A stretch of 8,077 nt of DNA from Candidatus Woesearchaeota archaeon (lineage in GTDB: Archaea; Nanobdellota; Nanobdellia; Woesearchaeales; UBA10200), in the NCBI GenBank assembly GCA_016180275.1, contig JACPBN010000027.1, forward strand, positions 1 through 8,077, in the 5' to 3' direction. Below, in pieces: positions 1 through 4,597 of the stretch. The position numbers and the translations under genes were made by a program. Under the pieces are notes generated by a model that searched no databases, had not been told where the DNA came from, and was given only the letters and a program-made list of their open reading frames with translations. The stretch's first letter is position 1. Each line of letters begins with the position of its first letter.

Positions 1-30
1 GTCAAGGACAAAACAAACCACACTTTAATG

Positions 31-80
31 AAAATGGGCGATTAAGACCCCCAAGCTTTAGCTGGGGGATAGCCCATTTT
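31..80. mobile_element. Two-tier hairpin, possible IS200/IS605-type end
   Basis: The outer stem pairs AAAATGGGC (31-39) with GCCCATTTT (72-80). Inside it is a second hairpin: CCCCC (48-52) with GGGGG (64-68), an unpaired A, then AGC/GCT closing a TTTA loop (57-60). A GC-rich subterminal hairpin with an AGCTTTAGCT tip is typical of the ends recognised by the single-strand transposase TnpA of IS200/IS605 elements, and in TnpB-bearing elements that end also yields a guide RNA. No transposase gene is in the window; a frame open from position 3 to a stop at 99-101 could be the tail of one but has no recognisable motif. The alternative is a plain transcription terminator, since the hairpin runs into TTTT on the + strand. 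Confidence 0.38.
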
Positions 81-165
81 CTAAAAAGAAATGTTATTTA
101 AGCAAATTATTTTATTAATCTCATTTTCTTGAATCCTTTCATAGTTAATTTTAAAAGAGAATAAA

Positions 166-173
166 TTTAAATA
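166..173 (+). promoter_or_regulatory. TATA box of tRNA-Arg
   Basis: TTTAAATA is preceded by the purine-rich AGAGAATAAA, which could serve as a BRE. Its centre lies about 28 bases before the first base of the tRNA, the usual archaeal TATA-to-start distance. Confidence 0.55.
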
Positions 174-197
174 CATACATGAAATTTACAAAGTTAT

Positions 198-269
198 GCC
201 CGCGTAGTATAGTGGATAGAATGGGACCCTGCGGAGGTCCAGGCCCGAGTTCGATCCTCGGCGCGGGCG
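198..269 (+). tRNA. tRNA-Arg (anticodon GCG)
   Basis: This is a complete 72-base cloverleaf. The acceptor stem GCCCGCG (198-204) pairs perfectly with CGCGGGC (262-268), and the discriminator is G269. The anticodon stem GGACC/GGTCC closes the loop CTGCGGA with anticodon GCG at 231-233, which reads CGC and CGT. The T arm is CCGAG-TTCGATC-CTCGG. The D loop carries an A in the position-20 region, an arginine identity element in most organisms. The D stem has one A-A mismatch. No intron is present and CCA is not encoded. It is the only RNA gene on the + strand here and has its own TATA box. Confidence 0.95.
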
Positions 270-335
270 TTCTTATTTAGTCTAGTTCCCTTTCTTATCT
301 AAACTTTGCTCAATTATTTAGTTCTCCTGCTATAT

Positions 336-437
336 TTATCTCTTTGTTCGTCTTCTCTTCTCTTTCTTCATTCTTTTGCGCTGCCACTTCCATCTCATCT
401 GGCCTTTCTTTTTCCATCTTCTTGAGCTTCTTTTCAT
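336..437 (-). CDS. rpl41e: Large ribosomal subunit protein eL41 (L41e)
   Basis: This 33-residue, extremely basic protein is encoded on the minus strand. It starts MKRSSRRWKKKG, continues MRWKWQRKRMKKEKRRR and ends TKR before TAA. eL41 is the smallest ribosomal protein, a single helix in the ribosome of eukaryotes and many archaea. The archaeal form has an N-terminal KR..R.WKKKG segment before the MRWKW core, and both parts are visible here, so the upstream ATG (435-437) is chosen over the internal ATG at 396-398. A GAGGT Shine-Dalgarno sequence (443-447) lies 5 bases before that ATG. A TATA box lies about 48 bases upstream, giving a short leader. The gene stands alone between tRNA genes. It is easily missed because of its length; I am confident because nearly every residue fits the family. 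Confidence 0.92.
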   Translation of the reverse strand: MKRSSRRWKKKGQMRWKWQRKRMKKEKRRRTKR

Positions 438-481
438 TTTTTACCTCATGGATTAGCATTATTGCATTATCCAAGTTAAAA

Positions 482-489
482 ATTTATAT
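482..489 (-). promoter_or_regulatory. TATA box of eL41
   Basis: On the minus strand this reads ATATAAAT. A start about 25 bases downstream would give a leader of roughly 20 bases containing the GAGGT ribosome site at 443-447, which is consistent with a leadered message. Confidence 0.5.
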
Positions 490-566
490 GTTAATTTTCT
501 GATTATTATTATTTCTTATTTAAATATTCTTCCATTGAATTATCATTACTCTAAAATATAAAATAA

Positions 567-681
567 TGCCCGGTACGGGACATTCATAGATGCAATAAAG
601 CAATTATTACTGCACCTTATTTTGAACCCGTGTCGAAGCCTCGAAAGGGCTTCATGATTGGCCGGGCTACACTAACCGGGC
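567..681 (-). tRNA. tRNA-Glu (anticodon UUC), intron in the T loop
   Basis: The acceptor strands are GCCCGGT (675-681) and ACCGGGC (568-574), with discriminator A from position 567. The D arm GTGTAGCCCGGCCAATCAT is characteristic of archaeal tRNA-Glu. The anticodon stem AAGCC/GGCTT closes CTTTCGA, with anticodon TTC at 643-645. The T stem ACGGG/CCCGT is interrupted in its loop by 40 bases. Removing them restores the consensus loop TTCAAAT and a 75-base tRNA. CCA is not encoded. The gene is transcribed from a TATA-like TTTTAAAAATAA at 704-715. The intron position is unusual compared with the common 37/38 site. Confidence 0.93.
581..620 (-). other. tRNA-Glu intron at position 59/60, strict BHB
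   Basis: The 40-base intron folds as a textbook bulge-helix-bulge. The outer helix is the T stem ACGGG/CCCGT. The central 4-bp helix pairs exon TTCA with intron TGAA. The 5' bulge is AAA and the 3' bulge is TGT, and cutting after the second base of each bulge leaves exactly TTCAAAT. The intron body is a hairpin, GGTGCAGTAA with TTATTGCATC. Such a motif is the substrate of the archaeal tRNA splicing endonuclease. Confidence 0.88.
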
Positions 682-703
682 ATTATCATGAAGAAATAGA
701 AGT

Positions 704-715
704 TTATTTTTAAAA
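704..715 (-). promoter_or_regulatory. TATA box of tRNA-Glu
   Basis: On the minus strand this reads TTTTAAAAATAA, centred about 28 bases before the tRNA 5' end. A very similar CTTTTAAAAACA stands at the same distance before the neighbouring tRNA-like gene. Confidence 0.5.
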
Positions 716-785
716 CTTGCTAAGAAAATGCAAATATTCATACATTATCCGGAATTATTGCTATAGCATATTCTAAAATAAAAAA

Positions 786-849
786 TGGCCCCGCCGTGAC
801 CTTAGTTTTAAGCTAATCAGCGCTCTAAACCAGGCTGAGCTACGGGGCC
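786..849 (-). pseudogene. tRNA-like gene lacking a T arm (64 nt)
   Basis: The acceptor strands GGCCCCG (843-849) and CGGGGCC (787-793) pair perfectly, with A from 786 as discriminator. The D arm GCTCAGCCTGGTTTAGAGC is standard for a type I tRNA of the Ile/Lys/Ala kind. The anticodon arm is odd: CT-TAG pairs with CTAAG only if three bases (GAT) bulge out, and the loop CTTAAAA would present anticodon UAA, which belongs to leucine and normally to a long-variable-arm body. After GGTCACGG the sequence jumps straight to the acceptor strand, so about 13 bases of T arm are missing. A TATA-like box (875-886) and a T run (780-785) flank it as they would a working gene. It may be a tRNA pseudogene, a truncated but expressed RNA, or an assembly error. 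Confidence 0.6.
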
Positions 850-874
850 GTAACTCAGTTAAAACTATCATGTG

Positions 875-886
875 TTTTTAAAAGTT
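875..886 (-). promoter_or_regulatory. TATA-like box before the T-armless tRNA
   Basis: The minus-strand motif around AACTTTTAAAAA is centred about 30 bases upstream of the tRNA-like gene and closely resembles the tRNA-Glu box. It suggests the gene was, or still is, transcribed. Confidence 0.4.
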
Positions 887-998
887 TCGTGCAAATCTTG
901 TAAAGTATAATGCAGGCATTAATTTGCTGAATGTGTTCAAATCACTTTGATGATGCCATAACTGTTTATTTTATATCTTTTTTAATAATTTGTAATCG

Positions 999-1017
999 AA
1001 AAAAATCAAAGAAAAAA
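999..1017 (-). terminator. Poly-T terminator after tRNA-Gly
   Basis: Directly after the encoded CCA the minus strand carries TTTTTT (1012-1017) and then TTTTTTT (999-1005). Archaeal RNA polymerase stops at such T runs without needing a hairpin. It would end the Val-Gly tRNA transcript. Confidence 0.6.
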
Positions 1018-1114
1018 TGGTGCGCCAGCCGGGATTTGAACCCGGATCAAAACCTTGGCAAGGTTCTATCCTTTATGGTGATCTTATCGACCAAAACCAT
1101 TAGACTACTAGCGC
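1018..1114 (-). tRNA. tRNA-Gly (anticodon GCC), intron in the D loop, CCA encoded
   Basis: The acceptor GCGCTAG (1108-1114) pairs with CTGGCGC (1022-1028), followed by discriminator A (1021) and a genomic CCA (1018-1020). The anticodon stem GAACC/GGTTT closes TTGCCAA, with anticodon GCC at 1057-1059. The T arm is CCGGG-TTCAAAT-CCCGG. The D stem is GTCT with GGAT, split by about 21 extra bases in the D loop; removing them gives a 73-base tRNA with a normal glycine D arm. It is the only tRNA here with CCA in the DNA. It lies 5 bases after tRNA-Val on the same strand, so the two are very likely one transcript. Confidence 0.93.
1073..1093 (-). other. tRNA-Gly intron in the D loop
   Basis: Exon ATGGT pairs with intron ACCAT as the central helix. 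The 5' bulge is TTT and the 3' bulge is AAA. The intron interior is the short helix GGTC-GATAA-GATC. Cutting after the second base of each bulge gives the D loop AATGGTTTA. The outer helix (D stem GTCT/GGAT) is offset by one unpaired A, so the motif is slightly relaxed and the exact splice point could shift by a base. Confidence 0.72.
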
Positions 1115-1119
1115 ATGAA

Positions 1120-1240
1120 TGGGCCCACCCAGATTTGAACTGGGGACCTACACCTTTCAGAGACATGCATTGAAAGACATTAAATCTTTGATATGCGTTG
1201 CCTTGTAAGGGTGTCGTCATAACCACTAGACTATGAGCCC
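1120..1240 (-). tRNA. tRNA-Val (anticodon UAC), intron in the anticodon loop
   Basis: The acceptor GGGCTCA (1234-1240) pairs with TGGGCCC (1121-1127), one pair being T-G, and A from 1120 is the discriminator. The D arm GTCTAGTGGTTATGAC is typical of archaeal tRNA-Val. The anticodon stem ACACC (1210-1214) pairs with GGTGT (1150-1154) across a 48-base insertion, and the restored loop CTTACAA has anticodon TAC. The variable loop is AGGTC and the T arm CCCAG-TTCAAAT-CTGGG. CCA is not encoded. It is the first gene of a Val-Gly tandem with a 5-base spacer. A TATA-like TATTTTTAA lies at 1264-1272. Confidence 0.93.
1156..1203 (-). other. tRNA-Val intron, probably at the canonical 37/38 site
   Basis: About 48 bases separate anticodon-loop CTTACA from the final loop A. 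The intron folds on itself: AGGCA with TGTCT, GCAT with ATGC, and AAAGA with TCTTT. Between the outer helix ACACC/GGTGT and the inner helix, the two strands CTTACA and CTGAAA pair poorly, so there is no strict 4-bp central helix. This is a relaxed motif and the precise junction is uncertain by one or two bases. Confidence 0.7.
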
Positions 1241-1263
1241 TTGATAATCTTTCTAGTAATTGG

Positions 1264-1272
1264 TTAAAAATA
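1264..1272 (-). promoter_or_regulatory. Candidate TATA box of the tRNA-Val/tRNA-Gly unit
   Basis: The minus strand reads TATTTTTAA, centred about 28 bases before the tRNA-Val 5' end. A second candidate, TTTTTAAA at 1281-1288, would give a longer leader. No TATA-like box could fit in the 5-base spacer before tRNA-Gly. Confidence 0.35.
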
Positions 1273-1369
1273 GCAAGAGCTTTAAAAAGTTTTCTTACGA
1301 ATTATGGTCATACTCCAATTAGCAGTCCTAACCTATTTAATTCATTAAATTAATATTAATTAATGCCAT

Positions 1370-3187
1370 CTACTCCCACTCAATCGTTGCAGGCGGCTTA
1401 TTAGTTACATCATAGAATACTGCATCAATGCCGCGAACTTTCATTATTTTCTTTACAATAAGCTTTACAACAGGCCAAGGTATTTTCGCAAATTCTGCTG
1501 TCATAGCTTCCTTTGAATACACAGGCCTTAATATTATACTCTCTCCGCCGCGCAAGCTGATTGGCGCAAGCACAACAGGGAACTGCCAGATTCTCATGCC
1601 TACTCTCTTTTGTTTTACAGCCTTATCAACTATTGCAGTTACTTTCCTAAGCAAATCCAATCTCTGCTTTGTCAAATAAGTTTCTTTGATCTTTAGTTTT
1701 TTTGGATCAATCTTTCCTGGATACAGCAAGAAAATTGCCCTGTTTATTTCTCTTACTTTATTTGTCAAATCTCCACTTACCTTAAACAATGTATCCCAGC
1801 TGCTATTCCCAATAATAACTGCAGGATGCCTGTATGTTCTATTATCTCCTTGCACTCCTACAGATTTTATTGGTACAACAAATCCAGTAACATCATGAAA
1901 TTTTCCAATTGCGTTGAGTGTTCTATTTATCTTATTTACATTTTTGATAGGGCTAGCTTTTTTTGCGCACAAAACACGAACAGCCAATCCAGGCCCCGGA
2001 AATGGCTGTCTCCAAATTAAATCAGCAGGTAATCTCAATTCCTTTCCAAGCTCCCTAACTTCATCTTTATATAAATGCATTAACGGCTCAATAATTTTTC
2101 CTTTTTTGATCATCTGCTGAATAATTTCAACTCTGTTGTGGTGCGTTTTAATTAAATCAGCATGTTTTGTTCCTTGCGTCTCAATAGTATCTGGGTAAAT
2201 AGTGCCTTGCCCGAGCAACCAATCATCATGATCTAATTTTAAGCTCTGAAGAACTTTTCTTTGCACATCAATGAACACCTTTCCAATAACTTTTCTTTTT
2301 TGCTCAGGATCTGTTATTTTGCGAACAGCATCCAAAAATTCATAGCTAGCATCTGCCTGATGAAAGTTTGCATAACAGCAGCTTTTCATCTTCTTAACAA
2401 TCCATTCTGCTTCATTTAATCTCAAAAACCCATTGTCGATATTAAGGCCATAGACTCTTTTGCTGCCAAGTGCTTTATTCAACAGGGCAAATGCAACTGT
2501 ACTATCAACTCCTCCACTTATGAGCATAAAGACATTTCTTTTGCCTACTTTCTCTCTCATATCACTGATTGCCTGCTTCAGATAATTGTGCATTGTCCAG
2601 TTCTTTTTGCACTTGCAGATTTTTACAAAATTCCCTATTATCTTCATTCCATTGGGCGTATGAGTTACTTCAGGATGAAACTGCAATCCAAATCTTTTTT
2701 GTTTTTTGTTTTCAAATGCCGCTGCTTTACAATCCTTGGTGCTTCCGATAGCCTCAAATTCTTTAGGCAGCTTAGAGACATAATCTCCATGGCTCATCCA
2801 GACAATTTCTGTATTTTTTAACCCGGCAAATAATCTTGATTTCTTCTTTTTTTCTATTTCTAGCTCAGCAAATCCATATTCCTTAACTTCTCCTGGCGAA
2901 ACTTTTCCGCCAAGCGCCTGCGCCATCAATTGCTGCCCATAACAGAGTCCCAAAATAGGAATTTTCAGTTTGAAAATTTCTGGGTTATACTTAACTGCAG
3001 TTTTGTCATAAACGCTTGCAGGCCCGCCGCTAAGAATTATTCCTTTTGCATCTTTAATCTCCTCCAGAGAAACCGTCGGCAATTTAATTTCGCTATAGAC
3101 ATTCAGCTGCCTAATTCTTCTCGCAATTAAATGCGTATACTGTGATCCAAAATCTAATATGTAAATTTGTGGTTTTAGTATTGCCAT
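1370..3187 (-). CDS. guaA: GMP synthase (glutamine-hydrolysing), fused long form
   Basis: This enzyme makes GMP from XMP, ATP and glutamine, the last step of guanine nucleotide synthesis. Residues 1-190 are a class I glutamine amidotransferase: ILDFGSQY at 10-17, nucleophile C82 in GLCYGQQ, and H171/E173 in FHPE. The ATP-pyrophosphatase domain follows, with the P-loop SGGVDS at 224-229 and GQGTIYPD and FPGPGLAVRV further on. The C-terminal dimerisation domain ends KPPATIEWE, as is usual. At 605 residues it is about 80 longer than the common bacterial enzyme. The extra length lies between VGVQGD and the C-terminus and resembles the long, eukaryote-type dimerisation domain. Many archaea instead use two separate subunits. 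The ATG at 3187 has no Shine-Dalgarno but a TATA box 28 bases upstream, so it is probably leaderless. Confidence 0.97.
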   Translation of the reverse strand: MAILKPQIYILDFGSQYTHLIARRIRQLNVYSEIKLPTVSLEEIKDAKGIILSGGPASVYDKTAVKYNPEIFKLKIPILGLCYGQQLMAQALGGKVSPGEVKEYGFAELEIEKKKKSRLFAGLKNTEIVWMSHGDYVSKLPKEFEAIGSTKDCKAAAFENKKQKRFGLQFHPEVTHTPNGMKIIGNFVKICKCKKNWTMHNYLKQAISDMREKVGKRNVFMLISGGVDSTVAFALLNKALGSKRVYGLNIDNGFLRLNEAEWIVKKMKSCCYANFHQADASYEFLDAVRKITDPEQKRKVIGKVFIDVQRKVLQSLKLDHDDWLLGQGTIYPDTIETQGTKHADLIKTHHNRVEIIQQMIKKGKIIEPLMHLYKDEVRELGKELRLPADLIWRQPFPGPGLAVRVLCAKKASPIKNVNKINRTLNAIGKFHDVTGFVVPIKSVGVQGDNRTYRHPAVIIGNSSWDTLFKVSGDLTNKVREINRAIFLLYPGKIDPKKLKIKETYLTKQRLDLLRKVTAIVDKAVKQKRVGMRIWQFPVVLAPISLRGGESIILRPVYSKEAMTAEFAKIPWPVVKLIVKKIMKVRGIDAVFYDVTNKPPATIEWE

Positions 3188-3210
3188 TTTTATTGTAAAA
3201 ATAATAATGT

Positions 3211-3220
3211 AATATATTAA
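3211..3220 (-). promoter_or_regulatory. TATA box of guaA
   Basis: The minus strand reads TTAATATATT, centred about 28 bases before the guaA ATG, which implies a leaderless message. A second AT-rich box (AATATAAACA, 3221-3230) lies just upstream. Confidence 0.5.
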
Positions 3221-3291
3221 TGTTTATATTTATGGCTAATTTCATAAAATTCTGCAATATTTGGCCATATAATCTGTTATAAAAATAATTA

Positions 3292-3568
3292 AAAAAAGCG
3301 TATTTGTTTAGCTACACCAACATCAAAAGCGGTGGCGATTGCCATTTTATGACGAACACATATCAATATTAACAAGCGAAGTTGCGACGGGCAATGCCAT
3401 TTAATTGCAAATTAACTTACACATCACGCAATGCTTTACTATTATCACATCTACTATCTGAGCGTAGAGGAGGAGGAGCAACTCTTTAATATTACCTGCC
3501 AGTGTTCGTCGGCAGTCGCCACCGCTTTAGAGGATTTTATCACACAAGCTAAACAAATACAAAAAAGC
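3292..3568. mobile_element. Inverted-repeat element A with 8-bp flanking direct repeat
   Basis: The element proper is 3300-3560 (261 bp). Its ends are a perfect 14-bp inverted repeat, GTATTTGTTTAGCT (3300-3313) and its complement (3547-3560). The direct repeat AAAAAAGC abuts both ends (3292-3299 and 3561-3568) and looks like a target-site duplication. Further nested complementary pairs follow inward: AAAGCGGTGGCGA (3326-3338 with 3516-3528), GACGAACAC (3351-3359 with 3502-3510), AATATTAA (3365-3372 with 3486-3493) and AGTTGC (3380-3385 with 3478-3483). The unpaired middle, 3381-3484, is the core shared with element C. No plausible coding frame is present. It resembles a non-autonomous (MITE-like) element, but the long graded arms are unusual for one. 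Confidence 0.75.
3381..3484 (+). repeat. Conserved core, copy A
   Basis: This core of about 104 bases begins GTTGCGACGGGCAATGCCAT and ends with GTAGAGG, GAG repeats and GCAACTC. The first 21 bases are identical to the reverse complement of 5213-5193, and the last part matches 5112-5129 apart from one extra GAG. The middle aligns without large gaps and shares about two thirds of positions by eye. Similarity stops abruptly at GTTGC and at GCAACTC; the flanking arms are unrelated between copies. GGCAATGCC at the core start can form a small hairpin. Confidence 0.85.
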
Positions 3569-3900
3569 AATCAGATACAAAATAGAAAGTGAGCGATTTT
3601 ATAAGAAAAGCCGAAGCGGCGGCTGCCCTTTTATAGCGAGCACTTTTGAAAATAACTAAGCAATGTAGGGCTGGGCAGCCGGTAGCGAGTATGCAAGTTA
3701 ACTCGTCAAAAAGAGAAACTAAGCTAATAAGAAAGCGAGTGAACCCAACGTAGAGGTTTTGCAAAATCATTTTTAATGATTAAAAATGATTTTCAAAAGG
3801 AAGCACAACCTATCAAAATACTACGCTAGTGCTCGCTGGCAGCCGCCGCTTCGGCTTGAATAAGTAAATCACTCACTTTCTCTGCAGTGCCAGCAATCAG
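3567..3900. mobile_element. Inverted-repeat element B, diverged relative of A and C
   Basis: The direct repeat GCAATCAG (3567-3574 and 3893-3900) brackets this element, and its left copy overlaps the right direct repeat of element A by two bases. Nested complementary arms are AGAAAGTGAG (3584-3593 with 3872-3881), GATTT/AAATC, a perfect 20-bp arm starting AAGCCGAAGCGG (3608-3627 with 3838-3857), AGCGAGCACT (3635-3644 with 3828-3837) and TTTTGA (3644-3649 with 3813-3818). The middle keeps core-like landmarks in the same order as copy A: GGGCTGGGCAGCC at the start, TGCAAGTTAAC, then CGTAGAGG exactly as far from TGCAA as in A (65 bases). The 9-11 bases just inside the direct repeats do not pair. 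No coding frame is credible. Confidence 0.65.
3757..3798. repeat. Near-perfect palindrome inside element B
   Basis: AAAATCATTTTTAAT (3763-3777) and its exact complement (3779-3793) flank a single G. The stem extends outward through TTTTG (3757-3761) and CAAAA (3794-3798), with one unpaired C. It sits right after the CGTAGAGG landmark of the core, where copy A has only GAG repeats, so it looks like an insertion or a hairpin expansion specific to B. Confidence 0.85.
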
Positions 3901-3905
3901 TAACC

Positions 3906-3913
3906 TATATATA
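3906..3913 (+). promoter_or_regulatory. TATA box of the membrane protein gene
   Basis: TATATATA is centred about 26 bases before the ATG at 3936, giving a leaderless start with no Shine-Dalgarno. It begins only 6 bases after the right direct repeat of element B, so B ends at the edge of this promoter. Confidence 0.65.
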
Positions 3914-3935
3914 CAGGTATTCATTTATTTGCCTC

Positions 3936-4568
3936 ATGGTCGAGCTGCGAAAATACATTGTGGTGCTTGTAATTATAGTTTTGTTTGCAATTCTAGTCCA
4001 AAGCCTGATAGAAGCAATTTACCAAGAACCACAATATGACAAATTCTGCAGGTATTATGAGCGCATCCCAAAAGCTGCCTATCCTGTCGCATATCCTCTT
4101 CAGGATGAAAAAGATAGGATAGCGCACAAATGCCAAGATTACACCAAGTCAACTGAAGAGCAGATCAAGCAATGCGTTGATTCAGAAGGGCAAAACGAGT
4201 ATAATTATGACGAATATGGCTGCCCTACAAAGTATGAATGCAATTACTGCAATAAAAATTACATTACTTCACAAAAGAAATACAGCTTAGTGGTCTTCCT
4301 AGTGTCAGCTATTCTTGGCTTGATAGCAATAATTTTAGGCTTAATTTTACCTAGCACAAAAAACATTCTGCATGAATGGGTAGGCACTGGCTTTATGCTG
4401 GGCGGAATTGTAACTTTATTCATTGGCACTGCCAGATATTATGCAGATATGTACCGAATTTTGCGCCCTATAGTTATTCTGATAGAACTCTTGATTGTAA
4501 TTTATCTTGTGTATAATGTCTTTAGCAAGAATGTAAATGCTAAAAAGCCAAACAAAAAGAGAAAGTAA
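3936..4568 (+). CDS. Cysteine-rich membrane protein of unknown function
   Basis: I do not recognise this 210-residue protein. Residues 7-29 are a hydrophobic N-terminal segment (uncleaved anchor or signal). Residues 30-115 are a polar loop with six cysteines (38, 66, 80, 96, 102, 105), including a C-P-x4-C-x2-C group, which could form disulfides or bind a metal outside the membrane. Three further membrane segments follow at about 117-138, 149-166 and 176-196, and the protein ends in a lysine-rich tail (KKPNKKRK), presumably cytoplasmic. An even number of membrane segments would put both ends inside and the cysteine loop outside. It has its own TATA box and converges on the prefoldin gene with 29 bases between the stop codons. 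Membrane location is clear from the sequence; any role is unknown. Confidence 0.85.
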   Translation: MVELRKYIVVLVIIVLFAILVQSLIEAIYQEPQYDKFCRYYERIPKAAYPVAYPLQDEKDRIAHKCQDYTKSTEEQIKQCVDSEGQNEYNYDEYGCPTKYECNYCNKNYITSQKKYSLVVFLVSAILGLIAIILGLILPSTKNILHEWVGTGFMLGGIVTLFIGTARYYADMYRILRPIVILIELLIVIYLVYNVFSKNVNAKKPNKKRK

Positions 4569-4597
4569 TGTTTCTTTATTTAATGCCAGATTGATCT

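Noticed and set aside
786..849. Intron or split-tRNA explanation for the odd tRNA
   Set aside because: It is shorter, not longer, than a tRNA and has both acceptor strands, so an intron or a split half does not account for the missing T arm.
931..1173. 80-residue + strand open frame
   Set aside because: It runs through the tRNA-Gly gene and into the tRNA-Val gene on the opposite strand; the DLNPDQ and DLNWGP-like stretches are the translated T arms, a known artefact.
3549..3770. 73-residue minus-strand open frame
   Set aside because: It lies across the arms of elements A and B, has no motif or ribosome site, and its composition follows the repeats.
3300..3892. CRISPR array or simple terminator pair
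   Set aside because: There are no regularly spaced direct repeats, and the arms are far longer and more nested than a terminator, with no T run at the ends.
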